From NCBI GenBank assembly GCA_963855995.1, contig OY979718.1:26588282-26652281 (forward strand): 64,000 nt of DNA, given 5' to 3'. The notes under the pieces are model-generated. The model had not been told where the DNA came from and searched no databases. It saw only the letters and a list, made by a program, of their open reading frames with translations. Position 1 is the first letter of the stretch; the number at the start of each line of letters is the position of its first letter. A program made the position numbers and the translations under genes. This document shows, one piece after another, positions 9,279-21,300 of the stretch. The DNA comes from Muricea muricata (lineage: Eukaryota > Cnidaria > Anthozoa > Malacalcyonacea > Plexauridae).

Positions 9279-11629
9279 TTCCTAATCAAAATTCTCAAAC
9301 GCGATAACCAGTTACATTTGCTCAGAAGAATTGAACAGTGTAGCAAAAGACTTATTAGCAGTCAGTGTGCAGTGGAGTTCTTAAAGTTATGTCAAAATTT
9401 TGGGTTGACTCCGACATTTGCTAAAGTAGCGAATCAAAAAACAAGTAAGTGGAAACAAGCATCAAAGAGTTACGAAGAAAATATTATAAGCGAGGAGATA
9501 AAGCAAAAGAGAGATCAAATAATTGTGCAAAGAAAAGAAATTAATGATCTGTACAACGAAGTTCGTCGAAACTGCACCACGCTTAGGTACATGTGTATTC
9601 TACAAACACTTGTCCGATTAAACAAACGTGTCTACCAAGATATAATGAATGGTCACACAAAGAAAGTAGCAAGAATGCTTTCAAAGGAAATGGACGTGGA
9701 CGAGCATATTCAGAACATTTCATCTTACAAATTGTCCTTTTTCCAAAAGTTAATCCTTTGCCGTGGCTTAAAGTTTTCCATCCCAAGACCGGTATCAGCG
9801 AAAGACATCCAAGTATCTTTCGAACGAGCATATCGGACACTTGAGGTCAGTGGACTTCCTGAAGACAAGAAGGAAATAACAGCAGCAACCTTACGTTCAA
9901 TTGCGTTAAATTACATTGAGCGAAGAGGACCATCTCCACCAAAGTCGTTGCAAAGAGCCTTGAATCAGTTAAAACAACGTGATGACATCGTGATTACAAA
10001 ACCAGATAAGGGAACGGGGGTCGTTGTAATGAATAAAGGTGACTATATTCGTCTGTTAAGTGAAGCATCCATCGACGATGAAGATAAATTCAAATTAGTA
10101 AGCCCAGATCAACCAAAGATGAGAGGAAGACCAATAAAGCATTACCATCCTTTGCTTCAGAAGGAAAAAGAGCTCGAAAAAACAGTACGAGAAATTCTCC
10201 CAGAAAACGAGGCTGTGAGGGTTTATGAAAAAGGATCGCGGCTTGCTCACCTTTATGGATTACCAAAGACACACAAGAGTAAACTAAGTATGAGACCTAT
10301 ATTATCTGCTGTTGGAACCTATAACTACAAACTTGCACAATGGTTGGACATTGCATTAAAACCTTTATCTGTCAACCAAAGCACCATTTCCGACCCACTT
10401 AAGTTTGCAGAAAAGATCCGCCAAACCAATATCACCGCTGACGAGATACTAGTATCGTATGATGTCTCCTCCCTGTTCACGAATGTACCAGTTGATGAAA
10501 CTATCCAACTACTTGCTGATAAAGCTTTCAAGAACAACTGGTTCAACGAGAAGAATAAATTAAACATCAAGAAAACCGATTTAATCAAATTGTTAACCTT
10601 GGCAACGAAACATCAGCTATTCCAATTCAATGGGAAACTTTACGAGCAAGTTGACGGTGTGGAAATGGGTTCCCCCCTTGGTCCACTAATGGCTAATACA
10701 TTCATGTGTTCTCTGGAGGAGAAGTTATCTAAGTCAAACAACCTCCCTTCCTTCTACAATCGGTACGTTGATGACACATTAACCAAACAAGGTAGTCTTG
10801 AGTCAGCAGAATCATTCCTATGAATCCTCAACAATTGTCATCCGTCTTTAAATTTTACTATGGAAGTCGAGCAAGAGGGTAAGATACCCTTCCTGGGTAT
10901 GGAGATAACGAAGAAAGATGGTCGATTGGAAACCAAAGTATACATCAAGCCAACCAACACTGGTCTCCTGCTCCATTATCACAGCCACGTTGATAAGAGA
11001 TATAAACGATCGCTTATAACAACAATGCTTAACAGGGCGTATCGTCTCTCCTCTTCCTGGCACCATTTTAACAACGAGTGTGAACGATTGAAGACGCTCT
11101 TTGATCGACTTAAATACCCTCCGCGCCTGGTTGACTCAGTTATTTCAACCTTCATTGATCAACAGTACAAAGCAACCAACCAAGATCCAGAATCCAGCAA
11201 ACAGAAAGTTCTGCGGATTGCCTTGCCTTTCAGAAATCAGCCGATGATGTCAAGAAAAAACTAGCAAACCTGTCGAATGTAATCGGTACTAAAATCCAAC
11301 CCGTTTATACAAGTCGAAAAATTGGAAAGGACCTCGCTGTTTCCGAAGTTAAACCACCGTTAGTCAACAAACAAAACGTTGTCTACAAATTTGAATGTGA
11401 TCTGTGCGACGCGGATTATATCGGATGCACGAGCCGCCATCTACACCAACGCATCGACGAACACCGTAATTCAGCGATAGGGAGACATGTGAAAGAAAAG
11501 CATGGTGAGGATGCTGAAAGGGTCGTAAACTGTTTCTCAGTTTTAAGGAAGTGTCAGGGAAAGTATGATTGCTTACTGTATGAGATGCTGTACATTAAAC
11601 AACACAAGCCCAGTCTCAACACAGTCTGA
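9204..11629 (+). pseudogene. PLE reverse transcriptase with GIY-YIG endonuclease, two lesions
   Basis: The open frame from ATG 9204 to 10823 carries RT motifs: DIVITKPDKGTGVVV, LYGLPKTHK, LVSYDVSSLFTNVP (about residue 415), GVEMGSPLGPLMANT (about 485) and the catalytic RYVDDTL (about 520). A single in-frame TGA at 10821-10823 interrupts it, and the same frame continues at once through 11264 (EGKIPFLGMEITKKDGRL). A one-base shift near 11235 is then needed to reach the C-terminal part: ECDLCDADYIGCTSR, the Cys pair and YIG of a GIY-YIG nuclease, then EHRNSAIGRHV and a stop after HKPSLNTV. The family moves by RT plus GIY-YIG nicking. With only two lesions this copy is fairly young. The start within the pseudo-LTR is the first ATG of the frame. 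Confidence 0.9.
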
Positions 11630-11665
11630 CTCGATTCAGGCTAAAGTATTTGTTTAAACAAAACA

Positions 11666-11712
11666 TTTAATAGTTTAGCATGTTTGTATGTTATGTATGT
11701 GTTTAATTACTA

Positions 11713-11768
<56 letters not shown>

Positions 11769-12000
11769 ATATATGTAATATAATTGTAGAGTATAATTGT
11801 AATACCTGAAGCCTTTGTTTTTGCCGCGTTTTAGTTGCACGCGCCCTTTTCATGTAATTATTTGCTTACGCAATCATGAACTCGCCATATGAATACACTA
11901 GTCGTAACAAACTTTAAATGAACTTGAAAATGATGTAAAGATGACATCGAAACGTCGTTCAAATAAAATTAATTTATTATCGCTTTCATTTGTGACAAAA
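11666..12000 (+). repeat. Right (direct) pseudo-LTR of the PLE
   Basis: Same sequence and orientation as 8961-9260, but ending in ttgtgacaaaa directly against the target duplication. It holds an AT dinucleotide run at about 11719-11763 that is much longer than in the left copies. Confidence 0.88.
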
Positions 12001-12724
12001 TGAACATTAAACCTAAATTTAAATGTGTCTTTTAATTGAATTGGACAATCCATATTGTTTACTAATCTAAAGATACAAATGAATCTTAAGAAACGTCTTC
12101 TACTACACAGTGTTTGCAACTTTAACTCATTGCGCATGTCTTGCGTACATTTCCGTCTGCCTTGATGGAGAATGATCCTCATTGCACGATTCTGTAGCTT
12201 TTCTACGCGTTTAGTTTGAGTTATTCCACACTCGTGCCAAACAGTTGAACCATAGTCCAGGATAGGAAGTACCGTTTGTTTGTAAATTCGGAGTAAAACA
12301 GATGAAGGTAGGAACAAGGAGAGTCGATTGAGTTAACCAAACTTGGGATACATACGTTGACATAATCTGTTCACATGATATTCCCAGGAAAGTGTGTTAC
12401 TAATACGAAGACCAAGGTCATCGAATGTGCTGACTTCATCAAGCTTCTCATTATCCAGATAAATTTCAATTTTATTCGCCTTTTTTAATGCTTGGCGGGA
12501 CCCTATCAACATGGATTTCGTTTTCTTAACGTTTGGTATCATCTTGTTGTCAGCCAACCATTGGTCTACTCGCCGCAGGTCTTGATTTATCATAGACTGA
12601 GCCAGATAAAGATTAGAGTGAGAACAATGTGCTTCAATGTCATCAGCATAGAGCGATGGTTTAGAATCAACGAAGCTATTAGCTATTGGATTGAAAGCTA
12701 TTGCTATAAGCTATTGCTTATAAG

Positions 12725-12865
12725 CTATTATAAGCAATAATTATTATTATTATTATTATTATCATTAATTATTATTATTAATATTAATTATTATTAGTTA
12801 TTATTATTGATTATTATTAATTATTATTATTATTATTATAATTATTATTATTATAAGCTATTGCT
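12725..12865. repeat. AT-rich simple repeat (TTA/ATT, ATAAGCTATTG)
   Basis: Triplet-based AT repeats flanked by several copies of agctattgctat/ataagctatt. It marks the truncated 5' side of the split LINE. Confidence 0.7.
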
Positions 12866-14407
12866 ATTAGTTATTGGATTGTTCAATCTGTTATGATATG
12901 TTAAAGACATATAATCTACTATGGAATTTCCCAAAGACAAGTCATGGTGCGAGACAGTGGAAATTCCACAGAACACAGCTCATGCTGGGTGCAAAATGTA
13001 AACAATCAATTAATTTGGCACAACATAATGAATTTCTCGTTTGCCTGTAGTATAGCTATGTATTGAAACCACTCGTACGCTACGTCGCATTTAGTGAAAA
13101 GAAAACGAGTGTAAGAACACGTCAATTTTGTTTTGTCTACTAGTTTGTTAATATTAAACTCTGAAATGAAATTTTATATCTTATCTGAGTTAAGTTAAAG
13201 GGTTTGGGTTTTGGGTGTGCCGCCATGCATTATTGTTGACTGATGGAGGTTGTTGACATTTGCTGCCTGACTGTAGGATGTCGTCCATGAAATTATGCGA
13301 GAGCTCCAAAAGATCAAGCGATTTTAAAACCTTGTGATAATAACGTTACATTAACATGTCGTCTTCGTATTTCCTGTACTAAAATCCTTTTAAGCGAGGT
13401 CTTCGTATTTCCTGTACTAAAATCCTTTTAATCCGACTCGAGTTCCTAATATTAAAGGCTGTTTTGGCTCATGTAAACAGCCTCGTGTCTTTAATCGTGG
13501 CCATGCATTCAGTTGGACAAATATTGTTTACATATTTTGTAATGAGCTACGCCAGTTCATCCTGGTGCCGGTGGATATGGCATTTTCCGGCAACTAAAGC
13601 TAGATACCATCGACAAAAGCGAGGAAAAACTGAGACTTACGCTGTATCGCATATATAAATGTGCTAGCACTCGTTACTTAGCTTGCCACTGAAAGGATGT
13701 CGTGTACTCTGCACAACAGCTTTTGTATGTTCAACATTCTTTACGTAACTTAACCATGCTAAATTATTGAAATTCTATATCTGTTAATAGTAAAATATAT
13801 TTTGCTAAATTCGATAGCTGTCAATAATAAATCACTGAATATATGATAAACATCACAAAGAAATAAATTAGTTGGATCACGATGCGACAATCTAACAGGC
13901 AGCCTGGCAAGACTGATGGACTATTATCAACATATTTAGTATTAGCTAATTGCCATAATAATGAACGAGCCTCGACACATGACATAACCGTGGTAAAAAC
14001 ATGTATGTATCTAAAACGTATTGAAACATGCCTTACCCAGGAATCGAGTAATATTCGGAGTAGTATTGTAGCGGCATGTTCGCATGTACATGCATTTCAA
14101 AACAAATTAATCACTCAAAATGAGTTCAGCTTACCTTTTCGCGAACACTAGACAAGCAGTAACTGCACTGAAGAAGGAATATTGTCCAAAAAATTTTGGC
14201 GCGCATGGTCCCCGTTGATTGAGATTGAACACATAATTTGTTGTTAAAGCAGCATTGACATTTTGTATGTAAACAGTTAAAGCAACTCGCTATTGCATAT
14301 TTTCCTTTGCAAAATAGCGGCACATATGACGTGCATGGCTGTTGGAGATCGGTATGTGTGCCAATCCCTGGGCAATCCTCAACAGGGAGTCGGCAGGTAA
14401 GAACGAA
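12866..14407. other. No recognised gene
   Basis: AT-rich sequence with a short duplicated phrase (gtcttcgtatttcctgtact, about 13360-13380 and 13400-13420). The frames are short and show no domain. I see nothing else that I can support. Confidence 0.4.
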
Positions 14408-14417
14408 TGTTCAAACT

Positions 14418-14594
14418 ACAGTATAGGGAATAGACAGTAGGGCCATTACGCATTCATTACCATCATGGCAGCCAGTCAATTGCATTTTCTGGCCAATAAG
14501 AACGATGAACTGGCTGGTCGCAGCCAGTAAACCGCATAATATAATTATTACATGTTACACTGCCGAGTGGCCCTACTGTCCTCTGCTATACTGT
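14418..14594. mobile_element. 177-bp MITE with terminal inverted repeats and 10-bp target duplication
   Basis: The ends read acagtatagggaatagacagtagggcc and, on the opposite strand, acagtatagcagaggacagtagggcc. The flanks are identical: tgttcaaact at 14408-14417 and 14595-14604. The interior is built around ctggccaataagaacg. No protein is encoded. A 9-10 bp duplication suggests a Mutator-like mobiliser, which is an inference. Confidence 0.85.
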
Positions 14595-15207
14595 TGTTCA
14601 AACTAATTTGAATGTATATTAGTATTTCCTTTAACCTGATTAGGATTTTCAAAACAATCGGTGATTACGTAAAGTCTCTGTAATAAATTACATGCGAAGT
14701 ATAAACTAATAGCAACAATATGAAATCGCCCGATGTGGTCTATTATGAATTTTATATTCGGAACGGCACTTCTAATAGCACTTATGAGAGTTAGAGGCTA
14801 TTATTGTCCTCACGACTAAGCCTCGATGACTTGTTGTGATAAGTTCTTTTTGTATCAAAGAAAGGAAGCTTGGTAGCGAAGACAATATAACTGTAGTGCC
14901 GCTATCATAATTTATGGAAAACAAACATGGCTTGAAGACTTCAAAGGTTTCATTTCAAGCAAACCAATGTTGAAAAGTACAGACAATCCGACAATCCAAT
15001 TTTGAGTGTTTAAAAAAACAATTTGTGAAGTTGCAAAATCTCCATAAACAAGACCAAAAACATAGAACAATGACGTTTGCTATAGCTTCCATACCATGCA
15101 TATTTTTTGGCTATTAACTCTAGTTTTAATCCAGATTGAAATCTAAATCCAAGTGATTATTCCGAATGATTATTCCTAATCGATATTTCATTGCGGATCA
15201 AGATATT

Positions 15208-15330
15208 ATGCAGTGTGCGTAAAAAACTTAACCCCATCAAATTCACATGAACCATAAACAGCAAATTGTACTAATTTGACAGCTCTAACCCTCGTCAAAT
15301 TAGTATGCGTAAATTGAAACAAAACTCACA
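15208..15330. repeat. End of a MITE related to 25919-26171
   Basis: Starts gcagtgtgcgtaaaaaactt, nearly the same as the end of the 25.9-kb element, and shares the inner phrase taatttgacagctctaa. No matching right end was found, so it is probably a truncated copy. Confidence 0.5.
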
Positions 15331-15568
15331 AAAAATTGTTTCTGCTTTGCCTTCGTAAACTTCTGGGGAAAAGTTATCCTTTGTTATGTTCTTCGTGCTT
15401 TTTTGTGCTTATAATGAGGCCAAGGCTTAAGAATGATGATAATGATAATTGAATACAGTTATGTCATATCCATGTGGCTTGACATAGCGACATTTGAAGA
15501 AAAACTGCCCAAAAACGGGGTGTTGTTTTGTACCACAAGCGAAAATGTGTTTTTCATAGCTGAATCAC

Positions 15569-15729
15569 AGTATAGGGTATAAACAGTAGCGCCACTCAGC
15601 AGTGCAACATGTCCCCCTATTTTTATGCACTTATCTGGCCAGAATAATGGCGGAACGGCCAGTTCAGCGTTCCTATTGGCCAGAAAAGGCAATTGACTGG
15701 CCAGAACCAGCATAATGAACATGCGTAAT
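15569..15729. mobile_element. Second, truncated copy of the 14.4-kb MITE, opposite orientation
   Basis: Starts cagtatagggtataaacagtag and contains cctattggccagaaaaggcaattgactggcc, in two stretches matching the reverse complement of the 14418-14594 interior. The match stops at gcgtaatg, just before the expected far terminal repeat. Confidence 0.7.
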
Positions 15730-16731
15730 GAGACATGCGTGGAGACACAAACTTCAAAGGTTCCGACTCGAGTGGCCTTTCTGTTAATTTCTATTCTGTG
15801 GCTGAATCAAGCGCTTCAGGCCCGTTTACACTATATACCGGTTCAATTTTCATACCGGATTAATTTTCACTCCAATCGAAAAATTTGTGGGTGTTCACAC
15901 TATATACCGGTTCACTCCACAGTGAGCCCTCACTGTCAGGTATTAACTGCTGTAATATGTTGGAATATATTAAAAACAACAATACTTTCTTGATATTATG
16001 CTTAAAATAGTTATAGAGCTTTACCTGGACATTACTTTGTCACGGTACGGTTCAAATTAACGAATATTTTCATAAAAACATTAATTGTCCTTTCGAAAGC
16101 GACAATCACTCTTATTTATGTATTTATCAGAAATGGTTAGTAGAGTTAATAAGCAAGACAAACGAGACATATGAAGCATTATAATGTCGTACAAAATACA
16201 ATTCTGTTTCTGAAACATACACGTCAATGCGGATTGTTCTGTTTACACTGCTCCGGCACGTACCGGATTACTTTTCGTATCACCTTCAAAGCGAAGTGAT
16301 TTTCACTCTGCAGAACGTACTGGATTACCGTACAACATTGATTTTGTAGTTTTTAATTGATTGTTTTCCAGTCAAAATTGTTGGCATAGTTGCACAATTG
16401 TTTAATGTATGATGCGATGACGTCTTCTTTACGAATGTACGTACCAAAATATACAATGCCACTATTGTAGTTGGATGGTGGATACTTACAAATGCTCTTT
16501 TTAATTTCAAGAACTTCAGTTCAATTATCATGCATTCACTAAATATACTCAAGCCTTTTGCACTGCTGCAAAGATATAACATTATAGTATTTGATATATT
16601 TTTAAAAATATGGCGTATGTAAGAGAGATTATTTTTATTTGCTTCGTGACATTTTTTCCGTCGATTTTGCTTGTAATTTTATCATATATATAGAAAAGTA
16701 TCTGTAAATGAACTTTTTGAGGGATTTTTTT

Positions 16732-16959
16732 CTAAAAAATAGTCTCACACGTAAACACGTTTCTCCCTGGAACAACTGACGATTCTTTGAATGCATAACA
16801 AAATATTATTCCATCCGGTCTGGTCATGAGTAATTCAGGATTATTTGGCGCTGGATCAAATCGGAATATCATCTTTTTCAGCTTCACTCCTGTACAGCTC
16901 ACTCCAAGCTCTATCCGATCAAAAATTACTGTCCATTTTCGTGCGGCTATGGCTTGCAT
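16732..16959 (-). CDS. Hypothetical 75-aa ORF with a strong start context
   Basis: The ATG at 16959 is preceded by GCCGCC, a good animal initiation context, and by an in-frame stop 9 bases upstream. The protein (ARKWTVIFDRIEL ... FDPAPNNPELLMTRPDG) has balanced composition and no signal peptide or membrane segment. I do not recognise a family. A possible splice donor (gtgtgag) lies inside the last codons, so this could be the first coding exon of a minus-strand gene extending toward 13 kb. It could equally be a chance frame. Confidence 0.33.
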   Translation of the reverse strand: MQAIAARKWTVIFDRIELGVSCTGVKLKKMIFRFDPAPNNPELLMTRPDGIIFCYAFKESSVVPGRNVFTCETIF

Positions 16960-17989
16960 GGCGGCGAATCAGTAAGGATGTCACACTGCCAATCAAATCC
17001 TAAAATACAGTCCGAAGTCAAATGATGAAATTTGATGCATATGCTTTGCTTGTCCGCTATACAAGTCGCATACTTTATTGACCGTATGATTTTAAAGCGT
17101 GCGTTGTGTTGGTGACACGGTCATGGCAATTGGTGAAAAAGAAGTTGTCCATCGTACTGAAAATTTGCATAATAGAATAACCTTCGATCCAGGCAAAATC
17201 TAGAACAACGAAACATTTTACTACAGCTAGAAAGAGGATCGTAAGATTATTAGAATTGCAAAGTTTGGTGGCGAAATGTTGTACAAGGAAATAAATAAGG
17301 AAAATGCAGTCTTGCAAAGTTTGCAAATTTTGCAGCATTTTCAGCTCAAAGATGGTAACTTTTTTCGCGCACAATACAAATGTATACAAAACTTGGAAAC
17401 TTCGCAAGACTATATATACATATTCTCCGTAGTTTACAACATTTCGACCACAAACGTTTCGCTCTTCTTGCATTATTCGAAGTTTAGCCTATTATGAAAA
17501 TTGTCGATTGACACTTACTGACTTACTGGGCGGCAAAACAGTACGTTTTGTGACCCCGGGAACGTCGATGCTACCTGTGTCGAAGCCGATAGAAACATCG
17601 ACGGTGGAAGGATAAAAAACATACTGATTTCTTATGAAGTGTTCAAAGCGCTTTGTCATATATTAAGTGCATGTCAAAAAGAAGTAATAGAAACAAAAAT
17701 AGTTGGATAAAAAACTCCTACCAACCGTTTCATGTAGAAATCATAGCTTGTAAAAATCATTCCCGTGCGCATTTTTATGTGTATGAAGAAAGGTTACTCA
17801 CCTGTACTAATGGTCTGTAGATGATAAAGATAATGATCTCGCGTAATTTACCTGGAAATGTGGCATTGCTTTAATGTATGATTTTTCAATGATTTCTGCT
17901 ACTGAAGTAATACTCTATATTACAGATATTTCAAATTATAGGAGCTATGAAGCAAAAGGTCCATACAAAAAGAATCAAGCAATGCGCTT

Positions 17990-18345
17990 TTATCTTACCA
18001 ACTGTAAACCTGTTCTCGAGCGGCCATGTTCTCTTTCTACCCTACTAATCGCACTTCTCAGTTGGCTGACTTTTCTTTCCAATTCATTCGTATATTCAAT
18101 TCTGTATTCCGCCATATCTCCTATTCTTCTCGCATGGATGCCAGAAAGGGACGATATTAATTGATCAATTGCTGACGGCAACGAGTAAAATTGCCTGTCA
18201 CTTAAGAAGTCAGGAATATCATCCATAGAGGAGTAGTCAAAATACACTGGCACAAGCTGAGTCTCGTTATTATTATTCGCTATTTGACCACGCATTATAT
18301 GATGCAGGAAACAAAGCGACGGCTGACATGAGCTGATATTTGAAC
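17990..18345 (-). CDS. SEFIR receptor exon 11: second half of SEFIR, C-terminal tail and stop
   Basis: Starts gcatag/GTTCAAAT (phase 1). It contains ETQLVPVYFDYSSMDDIPDF and FYSLPSAIDQLISSLSG, closely like the end of SEFIR domains (YF-x(n)-D-IP ... YPL-x-I). A charged stretch follows (NELERKVSQLRSAISRVERE) that may form a coiled coil. The TAA at 17990-17992 overlaps a consensus donor (TTG/gtaagataa), so a longer spliced form is possible. I see no clear AATAAA within 300 bases downstream. Confidence 0.8.
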
Positions 18346-21300
18346 CTATGCAAAAACAAGGAAAATAAATTAGTTTTGTACTCCAATGTATTTTAAACCT
18401 GTGCATATGCACGTAAATATTACAGCAAACTTGCTGATAAATTCGAATGCTACTTTTTTCTATGTGATTAAATAGGGCCCGTTATTTTTGGTTCATCGCG
18501 AACCCATCAGTTAGTCCTGGAAAACCGTGTCCAACGTGTCTGTTGAGTTTGGCATTATGTTGTCTCTTGTTTATGAAAATTTCGTAGTTGGAAAAAATAA
18601 GGAAATGAAAAAATAGAGACGAAAACAGTCAACGATGCTCAAATATACTTTAGATAACATGGATTCTTTTTCTGAAAAAAAAACATTTCATGAAAAATGT
18701 TTTGGTCAATCCTCTATGATAGAAAAAACACTTTCGTATACAACATACTTTTGTCATAATCATGCTCTTCCATTTTCTTTGATTCTTTCGTACAGATAAT
18801 TACAACTTTTTCAGAACTTTTAAATTTTTCTTGGTACCATTTCAGCCCTTTCTTTGCAACGTCTTGTGTTGAACATAAATCGAGAAAGCAATATATATGC
18901 CCTGTTTGCATGAGAACGTTGGCAAGTATATGGGTGACATCGTTACACGACTCACAATGTCCACAGTGAACAAGCAAAACATTTGTCCGTAGACCTTCTG
19001 ACTCTATACAACAAAATCAAATCAACAGATTTATTAGAATATAATACGCAAAAGGTGCATATTGCTTATCTATATTGAGAAACAAATGATGCTTTTAAAC
19101 ACGTAACCAAGCCTGAAGTGACTAATTGTTTTACAATCTTTCTTTTCTTGATATATGTATATTAAAGTGTATTAATAAGATAAAATGTATCGTGAAAATA
19201 TTTCAGTTTGAAAAAACTTGTGAACAATGGTTGTTTTATAAAATATAGCATTACATATTCTTTAAATATTACAACAAAAATGTTTCTGAACAGTGTTATA
19301 CAGTTAAAAACTTATATTTCTTGTTTAAAATATAATGAAAGGAAGTATATTTGTTGCATAAAATACATTGTTGAATCCAAGACACTTCACTTGGGCGCGT
19401 TCTTGCAAGAATCAGGAACCATGGTTCTGATTGGTTACTGGAGTGTATTGATTTATGCTTTTCCTGACAAGTATATTGCTTGGCTGAAGTACCTCTACTG
19501 TTGAAAACTGTTAATTGGTCGTCAATTATAAAGTTTAATAGGTGGACCAACAGCTAGCACAATATTTTTACGTTTTATTTTGTGCTTATTTGGTAAATTA
19601 CGAATTAGTTTGAACCCACACAATACCCCCATGTAAATATAATTTCTCATAAGTACACAATTTACTTAGTAACTAAAGGTTTTTTGTGCGTTCTGATTGG
19701 TTCCCTAAGCAATAAGTCAGGGACAATACTTATAATACATTCCTTTAACAAACTTGCTGGCGACGAAAATTTTTTTCATGTTCAATACGTCTATAAAAAG
19801 TACAAATGCGGCAACAAACTTGACCAGGGATGACCAGGGATGAGAACCATGCTTCAGTGAATAAAGGCTTGTAATCACATTGCCTTTGGCGACGAATTGT
19901 TAAATGGGTAGAGAAATTTTAAGAGAAATTTTACGTGCCTGAAGTTGTTGGAGGCATCAATTGTGTCTGGGAACCATTAGATGTTTCTTTCCTTCCTACG
20001 CAAACATACATTGTTGTTGATTAAACATGGAAAGGAAATGTACACACTGAATGTGCGTAGATGCAGTATGTGCAAAATTTGTGAGAATTATTCACTTTCT
20101 GCAAAAAGCATCTCATTTGCAGTGCATATTATACGCGTAGTGTTAGCTGCAAAATTGATATTTTCGAAGACCATTGTTATTAGAAGGAAATGTTCATTTA
20201 GACCATTGTTGTTAGAGGTAAATGCTCATTTAATGTTTTTACACATACGTGCATGTTTATCTATCTTTAGTTTATAAACCACAGTAGGCTCATGTACGCT
20301 TCAGCGTACCTATTTTTTAGTTAACAGGGCACCAGTAACATGCTATTTGTTGATAAGTAACAAGTTTACTTACTGACGATAATACATGAGTAAACGGCGA
20401 TGATCAGGATACACAAGCACACAACAGAAACACATACGGGTATTATTATCTTTAACGTACTAGCGGAACCTGAAGGAAAATGACCACATACGTAAGTAAT
20501 CAAGCGCGCGAATTACCGTCTTACGTAAAAGATAATTGATGAAGATGTTTGATTATTTCAACCTAATTAATTCAAGGTATGTTAGTTCAAACCAGAAACG
20601 TAGTATATTATAAGTTAATTCCAGACTTAAATTGATGGTTTTTAAATCCGCGGTTTGAATTACTATCAATTTCTTCTGTTTAGGTGTACTTTAATTGTAT
20701 AGATGTATTTAACAGATATTCGAGTCGCGTATAAGATAGTCACTACCAAAGCACTTGTGATTCAATTGGATTTTACAAAAATATAAACAGTTTAGCAATA
20801 TAACCAACTTTAACCAACTAATAATAATAACAATGATGTAAAATAAAACACTACTTATCGTTATTACTCCGCCTGCCGTAGGCGAGGCGGAGTTTTAAAT
20901 CCGCCCCGTTTCTGTTTTTTACTCCGCCTGCCGTAGGCGAGGCGGAGTTTTAAAATGGCCCCATTTCTGATTTTTTTTTCTTATTTTTTATCGGTGTCGC
21001 AAGTTGGCGCAGCGCTCATGGGTGATACCGCTGGCACAAGCCGCGTGAGCCGACCTAAACACGGCGTTTAAACTCAATTTCTAGCGGAATATGTCACCAA
21101 AACACGCATTTGAACATCTATGCTAGAACATCTAAACCGCAAGAAGGTTTTACGTGCAAAGATTCTCATGCAAAATGTTTTAAAACGACAAATTCTACCG
21201 CGAAACTTTACCGAGGAGCCTTGTATCGCGGTGAAGTTTTGAGAGCGTATTTCCGTCATTTTCTGTTGTGTTCCTACTTTTAAGGAAATTTCTACACAAG

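Larger units (their letters stand above)
8592..12000 (+). mobile_element. Penelope-like element (PLE) with inverted and direct pseudo-LTRs
   Basis: The insert is bounded by tgaacattaaacc at 8579-8591 and again at 12001-12013, a 13-bp target-site duplication. Its left end is a near-perfect palindrome: 8592-8910 is the reverse complement of 8961-9278, with a TTTTG-rich hinge of about 50 bp. A third, direct copy of the same sequence lies at the right end (11666-12000) and includes an expanded AT run. Head-to-head plus direct pseudo-LTRs are a known habit of Penelope elements. The ORF at 9204-11629 encodes RT and a GIY-YIG nuclease. Removing the insert restores the flanking LINE. Confidence 0.92.
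8162..12690 (-). mobile_element. Minus-strand LINE fragment split by a Penelope insertion
   Basis: The element occupies 12690-12001 and continues at 8591-8162. The RT catalytic box is at about 12630-12660 (KPSLYADDIEAHC). It is followed by DQWLADNKMIPNVKKTKSM, then LPSSVLLRIYKQTVLPILDYG and the C-terminal NWNSLPSELRDITSLSRFK (about 8500-8445). The 3' end is a (TAA)n run at 8162-8214, read as TTA repeats on the coding strand. Upstream of the YADD box the element stops in AT repeats, so it is 5'-truncated. It carries an in-frame TAA near 12327 and at least one frameshift near 8515. The Penelope element interrupts it between NVH and QRNLRDK. Confidence 0.85.
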
